Source: Terriglobia bacterium (GTDB lineage Bacteria > Acidobacteriota > Terriglobia > Terriglobales > Acidobacteriaceae). From it: a stretch of DNA of 64,000 nt. The position numbers were made by a program, and so were the translations under genes. The DNA is taken from contig JAIQGL010000017.1 of NCBI GenBank assembly GCA_020072585.1, forward strand, positions 186,001-250,000, written 5' to 3'. The first letter of the stretch is position 1. Every line of letters begins with the position of its first letter. Under the pieces are notes generated by a model. The model worked only from the letters and a program-made list of their open reading frames with translations. It did not search any database and was not told the DNA's origin. Below, one piece after another: positions 18,977 through 29,339 of this stretch.

Positions 18977-19918
18977 TCAAAAGAGAAACGTTGAAATAAG
19001 TGCGAGCGCTCCCAGAATGAAAGCAACCATGAGTAGTTCCGGCACGCGAAACAGCCGTAACTTTGCGTTCGCTGTTTCTACCAGGACAACCATGCACGCC
19101 AGCAGAATCATCTTGGCAAGATAAACCGCTAACCCCACGCCAACGGTCCGCAGCGTCCAATCGGAGCTCAAACCGAAGGGAAAGAATGTGTTAACCAGGA
19201 GCGTCATGAGCACCAGTTGCTTGATGGAAGAGCCCCATTCGATCAAAGCCAGGTACGGGCCCGAATACTCAAGGACCATGGCTTCGTGGATCATGGTCAA
19301 TTCGAGATGGGTCGCCGGGTTATCAACCGGGATCCGTCCGGTCTCGGCAATCAGCACAATAAAGAGCGCCGCAAATGCCAGCATCTGCGACGGGGCCAGA
19401 AACCTCCAACTCTGGGTCACGGCTATCTTTGCCATTTCGCTCAGGTTGGTGGAGTTGGCGCCCAGAGCGACCGTGAAAATAGCCAACATCATGGCCGGCT
19501 CCGCGATCGCGGATATTGTCATCTCTCTGCTGCTGCCCAGGCCACCGAACGAACTTCCGGTGTCGAGCCCGCCGAGGGCAAGAAAGAAGCGCCCCAGCGC
19601 CAAAAGGCCAATCACTGCGAGCACGCCACCGAACAGACTGAGAGGAGCATGGGTCGTTGTCATGGGGATCATGAGTCCGACCAACGTAGCTGTGCAAAAA
19701 ACCACGTAGGGCGCAGCAGAAAAAATCCATGACGCCGTCTCTGGAACCACCATTCCCTTGCGCAACAGCTTGAAAATGTCCCGGTACGATTGCAGCACCC
19801 CAGGCCCCCGGCGGGTCTGAAGCCTGGCCTTCAGCGTCTTGATGATGCCACTTAACAACGGAGCAACCAGTAGTAACAGCATGAGTTGCAGCCCCGAGTT
19901 AATAAGCACTTCGATCAC
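18977..19918 (-). CDS. hyfC: Membrane subunit HyfC (NuoH-like)
   Basis: About 313 residues. The GTG at 19918 overlaps the hyfB stop as GTGA and has GGAG 7 bases upstream, so I prefer it over the in-frame GTG at 19936. It is NuoH/HycD-like: RRGPGVLQSYRDIFKLLRKG near the N-terminus, AETGRIPVDNPATHLELTMIHEAM in the middle (conserved loop that meets the peripheral arm) and eight or so helices. It links the redox module to the antiporter-like subunits. Confidence 0.92.
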   Translation of the reverse strand: MIEVLINSGLQLMLLLLVAPLLSGIIKTLKARLQTRRGPGVLQSYRDIFKLLRKGMVVPETASWIFSAAPYVVFCTATLVGLMIPMTTTHAPLSLFGGVLAVIGLLALGRFFLALGGLDTGSSFGGLGSSREMTISAIAEPAMMLAIFTVALGANSTNLSEMAKIAVTQSWRFLAPSQMLAFAALFIVLIAETGRIPVDNPATHLELTMIHEAMVLEYSGPYLALIEWGSSIKQLVLMTLLVNTFFPFGLSSDWTLRTVGVGLAVYLAKMILLACMVVLVETANAKLRLFRVPELLMVAFILGALALISTFLF

Positions 19919-21960
19919 TTGCGCACTCCGAACCACAAGAGCAATACGAGGGTTACAAAGATGTAGGCCAGGTAGGCATGAATGCTTCCCGCCTGGATAG
20001 TCCGCATTCTGGTGGAAAAGCGGAAGATGAACTCTTGCAGAGGAGCATAAAGCCGTTTCTCAAAGGTAGGCTCGATTTCACTCTCAAAATGTATCTCTTT
20101 CGGAAAATACGGCGAGACATCAAAGACGGTTTGAATCTCGCGGCGCGGCTTGTACAAGACGGAGAAGATCATCCGTAACGCTTTGGAAAATGCGGTGGCC
20201 GTGTATTCATTTTCTTCAGAAAGTCCTGGCAGGCCACAGTCCCACACCGGACCGCTCTTACGCCCGAAACGCCGCACACCTATCGACACCAGGAGAGTAG
20301 CAGGAAGCAGCAAAATCAGGAGGCCGGCTCCGATAATTGCCGTTGACACGGTGCCACTGCGGGGCGTGCCGGCAGAAAGCACCAGTCCGCTGCCCGTAAT
20401 CAGATTGGCGACGACTCGCTGCCCCAGCAACTGGTCCGTCATCGCATTAAAAACCGGGAGGAACCAGGTAACGCCCAGGCCGAGCGTCACGCAAGCGCCG
20501 GTTAGAATGCCCATGCCCACCAACATCGAACGCGGCGCTTCGTGCGCATGGCTGGCCTTGGTTCCCCGTGGCAGAGCCAGAAACGTGATGGCGAAAGCCT
20601 TCACAAAGCAAGCCGCCGCCAGAGCGCCGGTCAATGCCAGCATCGCCCCTGCGAGAGGAAACAAGATACGCGTCAAGCTCCCTGTCACGCCAAAGCCTGC
20701 GAGCAGGCTCTGGTAAGTCAGCCACTCGCTTACAAATCCATTCAGCGGAGGAAGGCCGGAAATGGCGATTGCGCCAATCAGGAAACAGAAAGCCGTCACG
20801 GGCATAGGGCGGATGAGACCGCCCATTTCCTCCATGTTGCGGGTTCCCGTCGAATGAAGTACAGACCCGGCTCCCAGGAACAAAAGGCACTTAAAGATCG
20901 CATGATTCAGGGTGTGAAACATTGCGGCGATCAGGGCCACACCAGCAAGGAGAGGATGCCCCGCTACGCGGAAAATCAAAGCCGCGCCCAAGCCCATGAG
21001 AATGATCCCGACATTCTCGATACTGTGATAAGCCAAAAGCCGTTTGAGATCGTGTTCCATTAAGGCGTACAAGACGCCGAGAACAGCGGAGATGAGTCCC
21101 ACGATGAGCACGAGCAGGCCCGCCCATGATGGCACTCCGCCGAGCGAGTCCAGGAAAATGCGGGCCATCCCGTAGATGCCTGTTTTGATCACGATTCCGG
21201 AGAGCAGGGCCGAGATGTTGCTCGGCGCCACCGGGTGTGCTGCGGGCAACCAGATATGGAAAGGAATAACACCGGCCTTAATGCCAAAGCCCAGGAAAAA
21301 CAGCACGAACGCCGCGGATTGACGGCCACTGGACAAGTGCGCCGCAGCGGCGTGAAAGCTCGCGAACTCCGCACTGCCGCTCCCCTGGATCAAAACAGCA
21401 AAACCAAGGAGGAGGCACCCAACATCAGCGTGGGCCATGATGATGTAAAGCAACCCCGCTTGCCTGCTCTCCCTTTGTTCGTGGTAAAACGCAACCAGCC
21501 CATAGGCTGCTAACGCCATCACCTCCCAACCGATCAGGAACAGAAACGCATTTGCGGCAGTAAAGGTGATGGTCAAGCTGACCAGCAAGAGATGAAACAG
21601 AAAGCCAAAGACTCCGATGTTCCTCTTGCCTTCAAATTCTTTCAGGTACCCGAATGAATAGATGGCAACCGCAATGACCAGGATCGCTAACGTCAGGTTG
21701 AAGAAACCACCCAGGGCATCGCAGGAAAAGCTATATGCAAATAAGGGAACGCCTGAAGACACCGACCAATGGACTGGGCTTCCCTGAAGAATTCCGAAAA
21801 CAACGGCGAGCGCTTCGAGGGAAGCGCCTGTTAAGGCTGTGCCGCAACAGATATAGCGGGCAAGGGCTGGTTTTTGCCAGCTTGCGATGGAAGCACAAGC
21901 TCCGGTCAAATAAACGGCAATGCCAAGCTCAAATGCCGCGCGCACCGGAAACATGCTCAT
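19915..21960 (-). CDS. hyfB: Antiporter-like membrane subunit HyfB (NuoL-like)
   Basis: 681 residues with about 16 helices. Family landmarks: LFLIGWEVMALAAYGLVAFYHEQ, GFGIKAGVIPFHIWLPAAHPVAPSN and LLAYHSIENVGIILMGLG. The C-terminal part (WDCGLPGLSEENEYTATAFSKALRMIF) is typical of hydrogenase-4 component B. It heads the six-gene operon hyfB-C-E-F-G-I. A start two codons later is possible. Proteins of this family also work outside hydrogenases, for example DabB in bicarbonate uptake, which matters because a SulP transporter lies directly upstream. Confidence 0.92.
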   Translation of the reverse strand: MSMFPVRAAFELGIAVYLTGACASIASWQKPALARYICCGTALTGASLEALAVVFGILQGSPVHWSVSSGVPLFAYSFSCDALGGFFNLTLAILVIAVAIYSFGYLKEFEGKRNIGVFGFLFHLLLVSLTITFTAANAFLFLIGWEVMALAAYGLVAFYHEQRESRQAGLLYIIMAHADVGCLLLGFAVLIQGSGSAEFASFHAAAAHLSSGRQSAAFVLFFLGFGIKAGVIPFHIWLPAAHPVAPSNISALLSGIVIKTGIYGMARIFLDSLGGVPSWAGLLVLIVGLISAVLGVLYALMEHDLKRLLAYHSIENVGIILMGLGAALIFRVAGHPLLAGVALIAAMFHTLNHAIFKCLLFLGAGSVLHSTGTRNMEEMGGLIRPMPVTAFCFLIGAIAISGLPPLNGFVSEWLTYQSLLAGFGVTGSLTRILFPLAGAMLALTGALAAACFVKAFAITFLALPRGTKASHAHEAPRSMLVGMGILTGACVTLGLGVTWFLPVFNAMTDQLLGQRVVANLITGSGLVLSAGTPRSGTVSTAIIGAGLLILLLPATLLVSIGVRRFGRKSGPVWDCGLPGLSEENEYTATAFSKALRMIFSVLYKPRREIQTVFDVSPYFPKEIHFESEIEPTFEKRLYAPLQEFIFRFSTRMRTIQAGSIHAYLAYIFVTLVLLLWFGVRK

Positions 21961-22104
21961 GAGACCGGCCCGCAGTTGTGCGACGAAACCATTTTCGCGT
22001 AAGTCAGCGCCACGAATCCGTGCGTGTTATATCTCCCATTACTAAGAAGCGACCCCATAGCAATCTCCGCTCACGTGGAAGCACACTATCTACACAACAT
22101 CAGG

Positions 22105-23865
22105 CTAATCTTCATGCTGAAGTACCGATGATGTCACCCCCGTCAATGCTGGCATGGACGGGGCAACATCGGCACGTCGTCTGCCCCAATTAATTCCGGG
22201 CGGATGCCGCTTCACAGCTTCTGGGGCCAGATTCTTGGCCCTGTCCAGGGCATCAGCCACACTCGCGCAGATATTTTCCAGCCCGACATGCTCGTGAAAT
22301 TCAGCCTGGCGCATTTGTTTTGAAGGCTGCTCTCTAGCTCCACAAAGAATAAGCTGTCTCCCGGATTCGTGCACACGATCCGCAAAATTCTCTAATGCCT
22401 GGATACCCGTGGAGTCAATGGCAGTCATGTTCCGAAGCCTCAGAATAATGATTGGAGGCAGATTGGACAGACGAGACACAATAGCATCAATCTTGTCGGT
22501 TGAGCCAAAAAGGAAAGGGCCGTGGATCCTGAAAATGCTGACATAAGGAGGTATCTCTTTGTGTTGCAGGATGTGGACATGCCCTTCACGAACGTACTCC
22601 TCCGTTACTTCAGATACGGTCGTGGTCTGGGTAACTTTCCGGATGAAGACCAGCACGGCTAAGATCATGCCGGCCTCCACGGCCACGGTAAGATCGGCAA
22701 ATACGGTCAGCAGAAAAGTCATCAGCCAAGTCCCAATTTCCAGCTTTGACAATTTCAAAAGCTCGGGAATCTCCTGCCATTCGCCCATGTTGTAGGCCAC
22801 AACCAGTAGGATGGCCGCCAGAACGGAAAGGGGAATAAACCGGGCCAGCGGCGCGGCAAAGACGACGATTGCCAGCAAAGTAAGCGCGTGGATCATTCCG
22901 GCCACCGGCGTTTTGGCTCCGGAGCGGATGTTGGTGGCGGTTCGAGCGATTGCTCCGGTAGCCGGGAGGCCCCCGAACAGGGGCGAGAGAATATTAGCGA
23001 TACCCTGACCAACAAGTTCGACGTTGGGGTTGTGCTTGCCCCCGCTCATCCGGTCGGAAACCACTGCGGACATCAATGATTCAATTGCGCCCAGCATGGC
23101 GACCGTGATTGCCGGAGAGACCAGGGGCCGGAGCAGATCCACGCGAAAATGGGGGACCTTGAGCGTTGGAAATCCGGATGGGATACCACCAAAACGCGTG
23201 CCAATCGTTTCAACAGGCAGCTTGAAAATGATGACCGCTGCGGTGCCTACAAAGAGTGCGACGATGTATCCAGGAACCCGCTTTACGAAGATCATGAAAA
23301 GGATAATCACGACAAGCGCCGCAGTTCCCAGGGTTGTTTCCAGTGGCGAGAAGGACGGGAAGCTGTGTACAAGCGTCAGGATTCGCGACCCAAATTCGCC
23401 CGGGACCTTGTCTATTTTCAGCCCAAAAAAATCCTTGATCTGGGTGCTTGCGATAATGACCGCAATGCCATTGGTGAAACCAACCACCACGGGGCGTGGT
23501 ATGAACTTGACCGCCGTGCCTAAACCGGTTGCGCCCAGGACCAGAAGTATGACGCCAGCCAGCAGGGTGCACATGAACAGCCCGTCAACACCATGCTTCG
23601 CGACAATGCCAAACACCACGACCACGAATGCCCCGGTTGGACCACCGATCTGCGTTGAGGACCCTCCCAAAGCTGAGATCGTAAAACCTGCGACAATTGC
23701 GCAGTACAGACCCGTTTGAGGAGGCACGCCCGAAGCGATGGCGAAGGCCATGGCCAAAGGAAGAGCAACAAGTCCGACGGTTATACCTGCAACAAGATCA
23801 GCCACGAACAGGCGTGAAGTGTAAGTCTTGAAATGTAGTATTGATTTAGGAAGCCAATTACCCAT
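22105..23865 (-). CDS. SulP-family anion transporter with STAS domain
   Basis: 586 residues, ATG after AAGGGGAT. Residues 1-430 form the membrane domain (VADLVAGITVGLVALPLAMAFAIASG, GPTGAFVVVVFGI); residues about 440-560 form a STAS domain with the phosphorylatable motif AIDSTGIQALENFADRV. SulP proteins carry sulfate, bicarbonate or other oxyanions with Na+ or H+. The gene lies 144 bases upstream of the hyf-like operon and 108 bases downstream of an ArsR regulator, all on one strand. Substrate cannot be told from sequence. Bicarbonate is an attractive guess in view of the NuoL-like neighbours. Confidence 0.92.
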   Translation of the reverse strand: MGNWLPKSILHFKTYTSRLFVADLVAGITVGLVALPLAMAFAIASGVPPQTGLYCAIVAGFTISALGGSSTQIGGPTGAFVVVVFGIVAKHGVDGLFMCTLLAGVILLVLGATGLGTAVKFIPRPVVVGFTNGIAVIIASTQIKDFFGLKIDKVPGEFGSRILTLVHSFPSFSPLETTLGTAALVVIILFMIFVKRVPGYIVALFVGTAAVIIFKLPVETIGTRFGGIPSGFPTLKVPHFRVDLLRPLVSPAITVAMLGAIESLMSAVVSDRMSGGKHNPNVELVGQGIANILSPLFGGLPATGAIARTATNIRSGAKTPVAGMIHALTLLAIVVFAAPLARFIPLSVLAAILLVVAYNMGEWQEIPELLKLSKLEIGTWLMTFLLTVFADLTVAVEAGMILAVLVFIRKVTQTTTVSEVTEEYVREGHVHILQHKEIPPYVSIFRIHGPFLFGSTDKIDAIVSRLSNLPPIIILRLRNMTAIDSTGIQALENFADRVHESGRQLILCGAREQPSKQMRQAEFHEHVGLENICASVADALDRAKNLAPEAVKRHPPGINWGRRRADVAPSMPALTGVTSSVLQHED

Positions 23866-23973
23866 ATCCCCTTTTTCCCTAGAACAAGCTGCGGACGCCT
23901 ACTTCCCGCCGATTTTGCGAAGCACACTCTTCGTCTGGTGATGCCGACGCACCTTCCAGAAAAGGGCCTTTCA

Positions 23974-24306
23974 TCATCGTCTACGGGTCACCATGAGCTG
24001 CGTCAATAAGTCCTTCACTTCAATCAGGTTGTTGTTGAAGATCTTCTTGGCGACATCCAGCAAGTTGAACAGCTCAGGATCGCGGACTGAGTAATACACG
24101 TTCTGGCCTTCTTTTCTTGTTGCCACGATGTTGCGGCTTCGTAGAATCGCCAGCTGCTGCGAAAGGTTGCTCTGCTCAACGTCAAGGCGAGAACACAGAT
24201 CATTGACTCCAAATTCACCCTTGCGGAGCTCGTCCAGGATTCTGATTCGCAAGGGATGGGCAAGAGCCTTGAAGAACTCGGCCTTAAATTGACTAATTTC
24301 AACCAT
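23974..24306 (-). CDS. ArsR/SmtB-family transcriptional regulator
   Basis: 110 residues with the winged-helix fold: FFKALAHPLRIRILDELRKGEFGVNDLCSRLDVEQSNLSQQLAILRSRNIV, then the beta-wing RKEGQNVYYSVRDP. The recognition helix carries one Cys (NDLC), but no CxC metal box is present, so it is not a standard arsenic or zinc sensor; a redox or small-molecule signal is possible. As first gene before SulP and the hyf-like operon, it probably represses them and itself. Ribosome site is weak. Confidence 0.92.
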   Translation of the reverse strand: MVEISQFKAEFFKALAHPLRIRILDELRKGEFGVNDLCSRLDVEQSNLSQQLAILRSRNIVATRKEGQNVYYSVRDPELFNLLDVAKKIFNNNLIEVKDLLTQLMVTRRR

Positions 24307-24635
24307 CGTTAATATTCATATATTATCATATTATATTGCGCATAAGGCGCGCCGACCGATCCAATGCATGGTGTGGCCCGAGCCTATCCCAGGAAAGGAT
24401 CCACGCCGAAACTCAATCGTTCGGTGTGATCACATAGAGAACGTGCGGCTCATGAAAATTGTGGCGATTCTCGAACAAACAAAAGAACATCCCATTCCCG
24501 CAATACCCGGAAATAGTCTCGTGTAGCCGCCAGATGGCTGTCTGGGTTATTCAGCAATTTCATCCTTATCAAGCGTGACAATCGATCTGGATTGATATTA
24601 TTGAGTATCACCTGTTCATCGGAAAAAGGCAGGCA
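24307..24635. promoter_or_regulatory. Divergent intergenic region with AT-rich candidate ArsR operator
   Basis: 329 bases between arsR (minus) and the macA-like gene (plus). Bases 24311-24336 are almost pure A/T (AATATTCATATATTATCATA and on) and contain an imperfect inverted repeat with AATAT and ATATT ends. This is the kind of site ArsR proteins bind, and it could hold the arsR promoter. The remainder shows no gene. Confidence 0.45.
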
Positions 24636-26036
24636 GTGAAGCTAACAAAGAAAAAATCATTGGTCGTTGTCCTGTTGATCGCAGGAGTAGGGGTCTTTGC
24701 CGCCTTCAACTTCAGAAGCAAGGGAACGGTCGAGTACTACACGGCAAAGGTCGAAACCGGAGAGATCAAACAATTGGTGGAAGCCACAGGAACCATCAAT
24801 GCGGTTATTACGGTGCAGGTAGGTTCTCAGGTATCGGGCACGATTGCCAGGCTGTATGTGGATTTCAACTCGCACGTGAAGAAAGGGCAGGTAATCGCGC
24901 AGATCGATCCTCCACTATTTCAGGGAGCGCTCGCGCAGGCGAAGGCCGACCTGGAAAATGCCAAGGCAAACATGGCGGTAGCCATTGCCAATACGGCCAA
25001 GGCCAGGGCCGCCGATGCGCAGACCAAAGCGGACTATGAGCGTAATCTGGGTCTTGGCAAACAGGGCGTGGTCAGCCAGCAAGCTCTCGATGTAGCCAAG
25101 GCCAACGCCGAGAGCGCCGCAGCCCAGGTTTCAGCAGCACTGGCGCAGGAGAACCAGGCACGCGCGCAGGTCCAGCAAAAACAGGCGGCCGTGCAAGTGG
25201 CGCAGACGAACCTGGATTACACAACGATCCACGCTCCGATTGACGGCACGGTGGTGGCGCGCAACGTTGATGTTGGGCAGACCGTGGCCGCATCATTGCA
25301 AGCGCCCACGCTGTTCACGATTGCCCAGGACCTGACCAAGATGCAGGTATATGCCAAGACCGACGAATCCGATGTTGGCCAGATCCGCTCGGGACAAAAA
25401 GTGACGTTCAAAGTGGACGCCTATCCGCGGGAGACATTCACCGGCACGGTCTCGCAGGTAAGAATGAACTCGACCGTGGTGCAGAACGTGGTGACGTACG
25501 ACACAATCGTTGATTTCAATAATCCGGAGCTGAAACTGTTTCCCGGCATGACCGCCTATGTGAGCATTCCGGTGGCGACGGCGGCGAGCGTCCTCAAGGT
25601 ACCGAACGGCGCTCTGCGGTACAAGCCTGACTTGCCGGCGGAAGAGATCCGCGCTCTGTACCAGAAGAACGGCATCCCCGAAAGCAGTGGCCTCCGGACC
25701 CCAAGCCCGCAAGGGGCGAAAGCCGACAGCTCGCCGGCCGGCGGTCCCCGGCAGCAGGGTGCCGGTTCACGCAAGGGCGCAGCCGGCGGAGGGGAGCCAG
25801 CCGAGGAGAGTGCGGGCCCCAGATACGAAACTCAGGTCGTGTGGAAACTTCTTGCTGATAAGTCGCTTGCGCCGGTCCGCATCAAGACCGGGATCACCGA
25901 CCACACATTTACGGAGATCATTCAGGAGCTGAATGGAGAACTAAAGGCCGGAGACGATCTGGTAACGGGCGTGGCCCAGGGCCGCGCGGCAAGCGCTCCG
26001 CGTCCCGGCGGTCCGGGCGTTCCGCGCGGGCGATAG
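24636..26036 (+). CDS. macA: MacA-like periplasmic adaptor (HlyD/RND-MFP family)
   Basis: 466 residues from a GTG with GGCAGG upstream. One N-terminal membrane anchor (about 8-25); lipoyl halves [23 protein letters not shown] and [23 protein letters not shown] flank a long alpha-helical hairpin rich in Ala/Lys/Gln (about 90-190). A beta-barrel follows ([26 protein letters not shown]). A Gly/Pro/Ala-rich, probably disordered stretch (about 350-395) interrupts the membrane-proximal part and is not usual in MacA. It is first of a four-gene operon with an ABC ATPase and two permeases, forming a tripartite exporter for peptides, macrolides or lipids. Confidence 0.92.
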   Translation: MKLTKKKSLVVVLLIAGVGVFAAFNFRSKGTVEYYTAKVETGEIKQLVEATGTINAVITVQVGSQVSGTIARLYVDFNSHVKKGQVIAQIDPPLFQGALAQAKADLENAKANMAVAIANTAKARAADAQTKADYERNLGLGKQGVVSQQALDVAKANAESAAAQVSAALAQENQARAQVQQKQAAVQVAQTNLDYTTIHAPIDGTVVARNVDVGQTVAASLQAPTLFTIAQDLTKMQVYAKTDESDVGQIRSGQKVTFKVDAYPRETFTGTVSQVRMNSTVVQNVVTYDTIVDFNNPELKLFPGMTAYVSIPVATAASVLKVPNGALRYKPDLPAEEIRALYQKNGIPESSGLRTPSPQGAKADSSPAGGPRQQGAGSRKGAAGGGEPAEESAGPRYETQVVWKLLADKSLAPVRIKTGITDHTFTEIIQELNGELKAGDDLVTGVAQGRAASAPRPGGPGVPRGR

Positions 26037-26046
26037 CAGGACTGCC

Positions 26047-26844
26047 ATGAGCGCACAACCAACGAACTCGCTTCAAGCTGCTGAGCCCGCGGAAGAAGTC
26101 AAGCGCGAGGAAGTTGTCATTCAGGTCCAGGAGCTGCACAAGACATACGATCTGGGCGAAACCCAGGTGCATGCTCTGCGCGGGGTGACGCTGGAGATCA
26201 GGCGGGGAGAGTTCGTTGCCATTATGGGCGCAAGCGGCAGCGGAAAATCCACGTTCATGAACATCCTGGGATGCCTGGACAAGCCCAGCTCAGGGCGATA
26301 TCTGCTGGAAGGCACAGATGTTTCCAGTCTGGAGAAAAAGCAACTGGCTGGGATTCGCAACCGCAAGATCGGGTTCGTCTTTCAGGGATTCAATTTGCTG
26401 GCGCGCACGACCGCACTGGAGAACACCGAGCTTCCCACTCTGTACAGCCGCGTGGACAAAATCGAGCGGCGCCGGCGCGCGGTGGAAGCACTGAAGATGG
26501 TGGGTCTGGGAGACCGGACCGGCCACTTCCCTTCACAGCTCTCCGGCGGCCAGCAACAGCGCGTGGCCATTGCTCGAGCGCTGGTCAACCGGCCTTCGAT
26601 CCTGCTGGCCGATGAGCCCACCGGCAACCTGGACAGCCGCACATCCGTCGAGGTAATGGAGATATTCCAGTCGCTGAATGACAAGGGCCTCACCATTATT
26701 CTGGTGACGCACGAGCATGATATTTCCCAGTTTGCGAAGCGGAGCATCGTGTTTCGCGACGGCAAGATCAAGCGGGACGAGATCATTCCAAATCCAGCCC
26801 GCGCCGCCGAAGTGCTGAAAACCATGCCATCCGTGGAAGAGTAG
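26047..26844 (+). CDS. ABC exporter ATPase, MacB/LolD type
   Basis: 265 residues. Walker A is GASGSGKST, the signature [15 protein letters not shown], Walker [13 protein letters not shown], and the switch His in LVTHEHD. An extra N-terminal tail of about 25 residues precedes the ABC domain. It starts 10 bases after the adaptor gene and should energise the two separate permeases that follow, rather than being fused to one as in E. coli MacB. Confidence 0.95.
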   Translation: MSAQPTNSLQAAEPAEEVKREEVVIQVQELHKTYDLGETQVHALRGVTLEIRRGEFVAIMGASGSGKSTFMNILGCLDKPSSGRYLLEGTDVSSLEKKQLAGIRNRKIGFVFQGFNLLARTTALENTELPTLYSRVDKIERRRRAVEALKMVGLGDRTGHFPSQLSGGQQQRVAIARALVNRPSILLADEPTGNLDSRTSVEVMEIFQSLNDKGLTIILVTHEHDISQFAKRSIVFRDGKIKRDEIIPNPARAAEVLKTMPSVEE

Positions 26845-26852
26845 AGGGGCCA

Positions 26853-28073
26853 ATGGATTTGCTTTCCACACTCCGGATCGCCTTACGGGCGCTGGCGCGC
26901 AACAAGATGCGCTCAACCCTGACCATGTTGGGAATCATCATCGGCGTGGGCGCCGTCATCGCCATGGTAGGAATCGGGCAGGGCGCTGACCAGACCGTGC
27001 AACGCCAGATCGCCAACCTGGGCTCGAACATGCTGTTTGTCAGCTCAGGCTCCATGAACCGCGGCGGTCTGAACCTTGGCTGGGGCGCAACCAAGACCCT
27101 GGTGCGCGCTGACGTTGCCGCCATCGTAAGGGAATGTCATGCCGTGGCCGCGGCCGCGCCGGGAACCCAAACGTCGGCCCAGGTGGTCTACGAGAACGAC
27201 AACTGGGGTACGCGCATCACCGGCACCACTCCGGAATATTTTGAGATTCGCACCTGGCCGTTCCAGAGCGGCGCCGGATTTACTGAAGATGACGTGACCA
27301 ACGCAGCCAATGTCGCCGCTATCGGTGAAACGGTGCGAAAGAACCTCTTCTCCACAACCGAGGCCGTGGGCAAGACGATCCGCATCGGAAACCTGCCCTT
27401 CAAAGTGGTGGGCGTCCTCGTGGCCAAAGGACAGTCGCCGGCCATGAATGAAGATCAGGACGACACGATTATCGTGCCCCTGACGACGCTGCAAAAGAAG
27501 ATTACCGGGCAACCGTGGCTGCGCTTCATCATGGTTTCCGCCAAGTCCCGCTCCGGCAGTTATGCCGCGCAGCAGCAGATTCAAGCCTTGCTGCGCGACC
27601 GGCACCGCATCCGCCAGGAACAGCCGGATGATTTCACCGTCCGCAATCTGGCGGACCTGGCGGACCTGGCTTCAGAAGCCAGCAAGGTGATGACGGGCTT
27701 GCTGGCGTCCATTGCCGGCGTGTCGCTACTTGTCGGTGGAATCGGGATCATGAATATTATGCTGGTTTCCGTCACCGAGCGCACGCGGGAGATCGGGGTC
27801 CGGATGGCGATCGGAGCAACCGAGGGCGACGTGCAGCGGCAGTTCCTGATCGAGGCTGTTGTGATGAGCCTGATCGGCGGCGCCTTGGGGATTGCAGTTG
27901 GGGTCGGGGCCTCGCTTCTGATCGCTTCGACGGCGGGGTGGCCGATTTTGGTTTCCGCCAGCGCCATTGCCGGGGCCGCGGTTGTCGCCATGGCGATTGG
28001 GATTTTCTTTGGATATTATCCGGCGCAGAAAGCGGCGCGGCTGGACCCGATTGAGGCGCTACGATACGAATGA
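26853..28073 (+). CDS. ABC exporter permease, MacB/FtsX type (first copy)
   Basis: 406 residues: N-terminal helix ([22 protein letters not shown]-like), a periplasmic MacB_PCD domain (about 50-250) and three C-terminal helices of the FtsX domain ([34 protein letters not shown]). The C-terminal phrase [13 protein letters not shown] is typical. It starts 8 bases after the ATPase gene. With the next gene it may make a heterodimer. Confidence 0.94.
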   Translation: MDLLSTLRIALRALARNKMRSTLTMLGIIIGVGAVIAMVGIGQGADQTVQRQIANLGSNMLFVSSGSMNRGGLNLGWGATKTLVRADVAAIVRECHAVAAAAPGTQTSAQVVYENDNWGTRITGTTPEYFEIRTWPFQSGAGFTEDDVTNAANVAAIGETVRKNLFSTTEAVGKTIRIGNLPFKVVGVLVAKGQSPAMNEDQDDTIIVPLTTLQKKITGQPWLRFIMVSAKSRSGSYAAQQQIQALLRDRHRIRQEQPDDFTVRNLADLADLASEASKVMTGLLASIAGVSLLVGGIGIMNIMLVSVTERTREIGVRMAIGATEGDVQRQFLIEAVVMSLIGGALGIAVGVGASLLIASTAGWPILVSASAIAGAAVVAMAIGIFFGYYPAQKAARLDPIEALRYE

Positions 28074-28092
28074 AGAGGAGTTGCCGACACCG

Positions 28093-29310
28093 ATGTCGTT
28101 GAACACTATATTTCGAGAGGCGCTGCAGGCGCTGGTGCGCAACCGGGTCCGCAGCCTGCTGACCATGCTGGGAATCATCATGGGAGTAGGGTCATTCATC
28201 TGTGTTGTGGCTGTCGGCAATGCGGGTTCCAGCCGTGTGGAAACGCAACTCAGCAATGTGGGTGACAACCTGATTTGGGTTGAAGCCGGCAGCCGCGCTC
28301 GCAGCGGAGTCCGCATCGGCAGCCGCGGAACCAGGACCCTGATGGTGGGAGACAGCCGGACTGTCCTGGACCAGGTCCCCGGCATCAAGAGCGCCTCTCC
28401 GAATGTCGATGGGCGCATTCAGGCGATCTACGGCAACCTCAACTGGGGTACGCAATACCGGGGGGTAGGCCCGGAGTACTTTGAAATCCGCAAGTGGGAG
28501 GTGCGCCTCGGCGCCGCGTTCACTCAGGACGATATGGAGCGCAACGCCGCTGTATGCGTGCTTGGCCAGACCGTGGCAGCGAACCTGTTTGAGGATGAAG
28601 ACCCAATCAGCAAGACCATTAACATTAAGTCGGTGCCTTTCAAGGTGATTGGCGTGCTCCAGGGCAAGGGGTTCTCCGCCACAGGGCAGGACCAGGATGA
28701 TTTTGTCGTGATGCCTCTGACCACCGCGCAGAAAAGGATCACGGGCGCAGAGTGGCTGGACGACATCTTTTTTTCCGCTGCCTCAAGAGAAGAGATTCCC
28801 GAGGTCACCAAACGGATCATCGGCGTGATGCGCGAGAGACATCATCTCCGGGCGGGCGAAGACAATGACTTCAACATTCGCACGCCGGAGGAACTCATTC
28901 GCGCGCAGCTCGCCGCAGCCAATGTATTCACGCTCTTGCTGGGGAGCGCTGCCTCCTTGTCCCTGCTGGTTGGGGGAATCGGGATCATGAACATTATGCT
29001 GATTTCCGTCACCGAGCGCACTCGCGAGATCGGCATCCGTCTGGCGGTTGGGGCTACCGAGCAGGACATCCAGATGCAATTCTTGAGTGAAGCTATCGTG
29101 ATGAGCCTGATTGGCGGCATGCTCGGTGTTCTTGCCGGCGTCCTGGGAGCGCTCTTGTTGCAGAACACGCTGCACTGGGAGATGCAGCTCTCAACCCAGA
29201 TCATGGCGATTGCTGGCTTGTTTTCCGCGGCGGTGGGAATCTTTTTTGGTTATTACCCGGCGCGAAAAGCCGCACAACTCGATCCGATTGAGGGTCTGCG
29301 CTTCGAGTAA
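28093..29310 (+). CDS. ABC exporter permease, MacB/FtsX type (second copy)
   Basis: About 405 residues from the ATG at 28093; GAGGAG lies 12 bases upstream, a little far. Same layout as the preceding permease and clearly a paralogue ([79 protein letters not shown]). The pair probably arose by tandem duplication and may work as a heterodimer with one shared ATPase. Confidence 0.94.
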   Translation: MSLNTIFREALQALVRNRVRSLLTMLGIIMGVGSFICVVAVGNAGSSRVETQLSNVGDNLIWVEAGSRARSGVRIGSRGTRTLMVGDSRTVLDQVPGIKSASPNVDGRIQAIYGNLNWGTQYRGVGPEYFEIRKWEVRLGAAFTQDDMERNAAVCVLGQTVAANLFEDEDPISKTINIKSVPFKVIGVLQGKGFSATGQDQDDFVVMPLTTAQKRITGAEWLDDIFFSAASREEIPEVTKRIIGVMRERHHLRAGEDNDFNIRTPEELIRAQLAAANVFTLLLGSAASLSLLVGGIGIMNIMLISVTERTREIGIRLAVGATEQDIQMQFLSEAIVMSLIGGMLGVLAGVLGALLLQNTLHWEMQLSTQIMAIAGLFSAAVGIFFGYYPARKAAQLDPIEGLRFE

Positions 29311-29339
29311 AACTTGAAACAGCCGAATTTTGAACCCAC

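Noticed and set aside
14300-21960. Functional NiFe hydrogenase-4 / formate hydrogenlyase
   Set aside because: Both cysteine pairs needed to hold the NiFe centre are missing from the large subunit.
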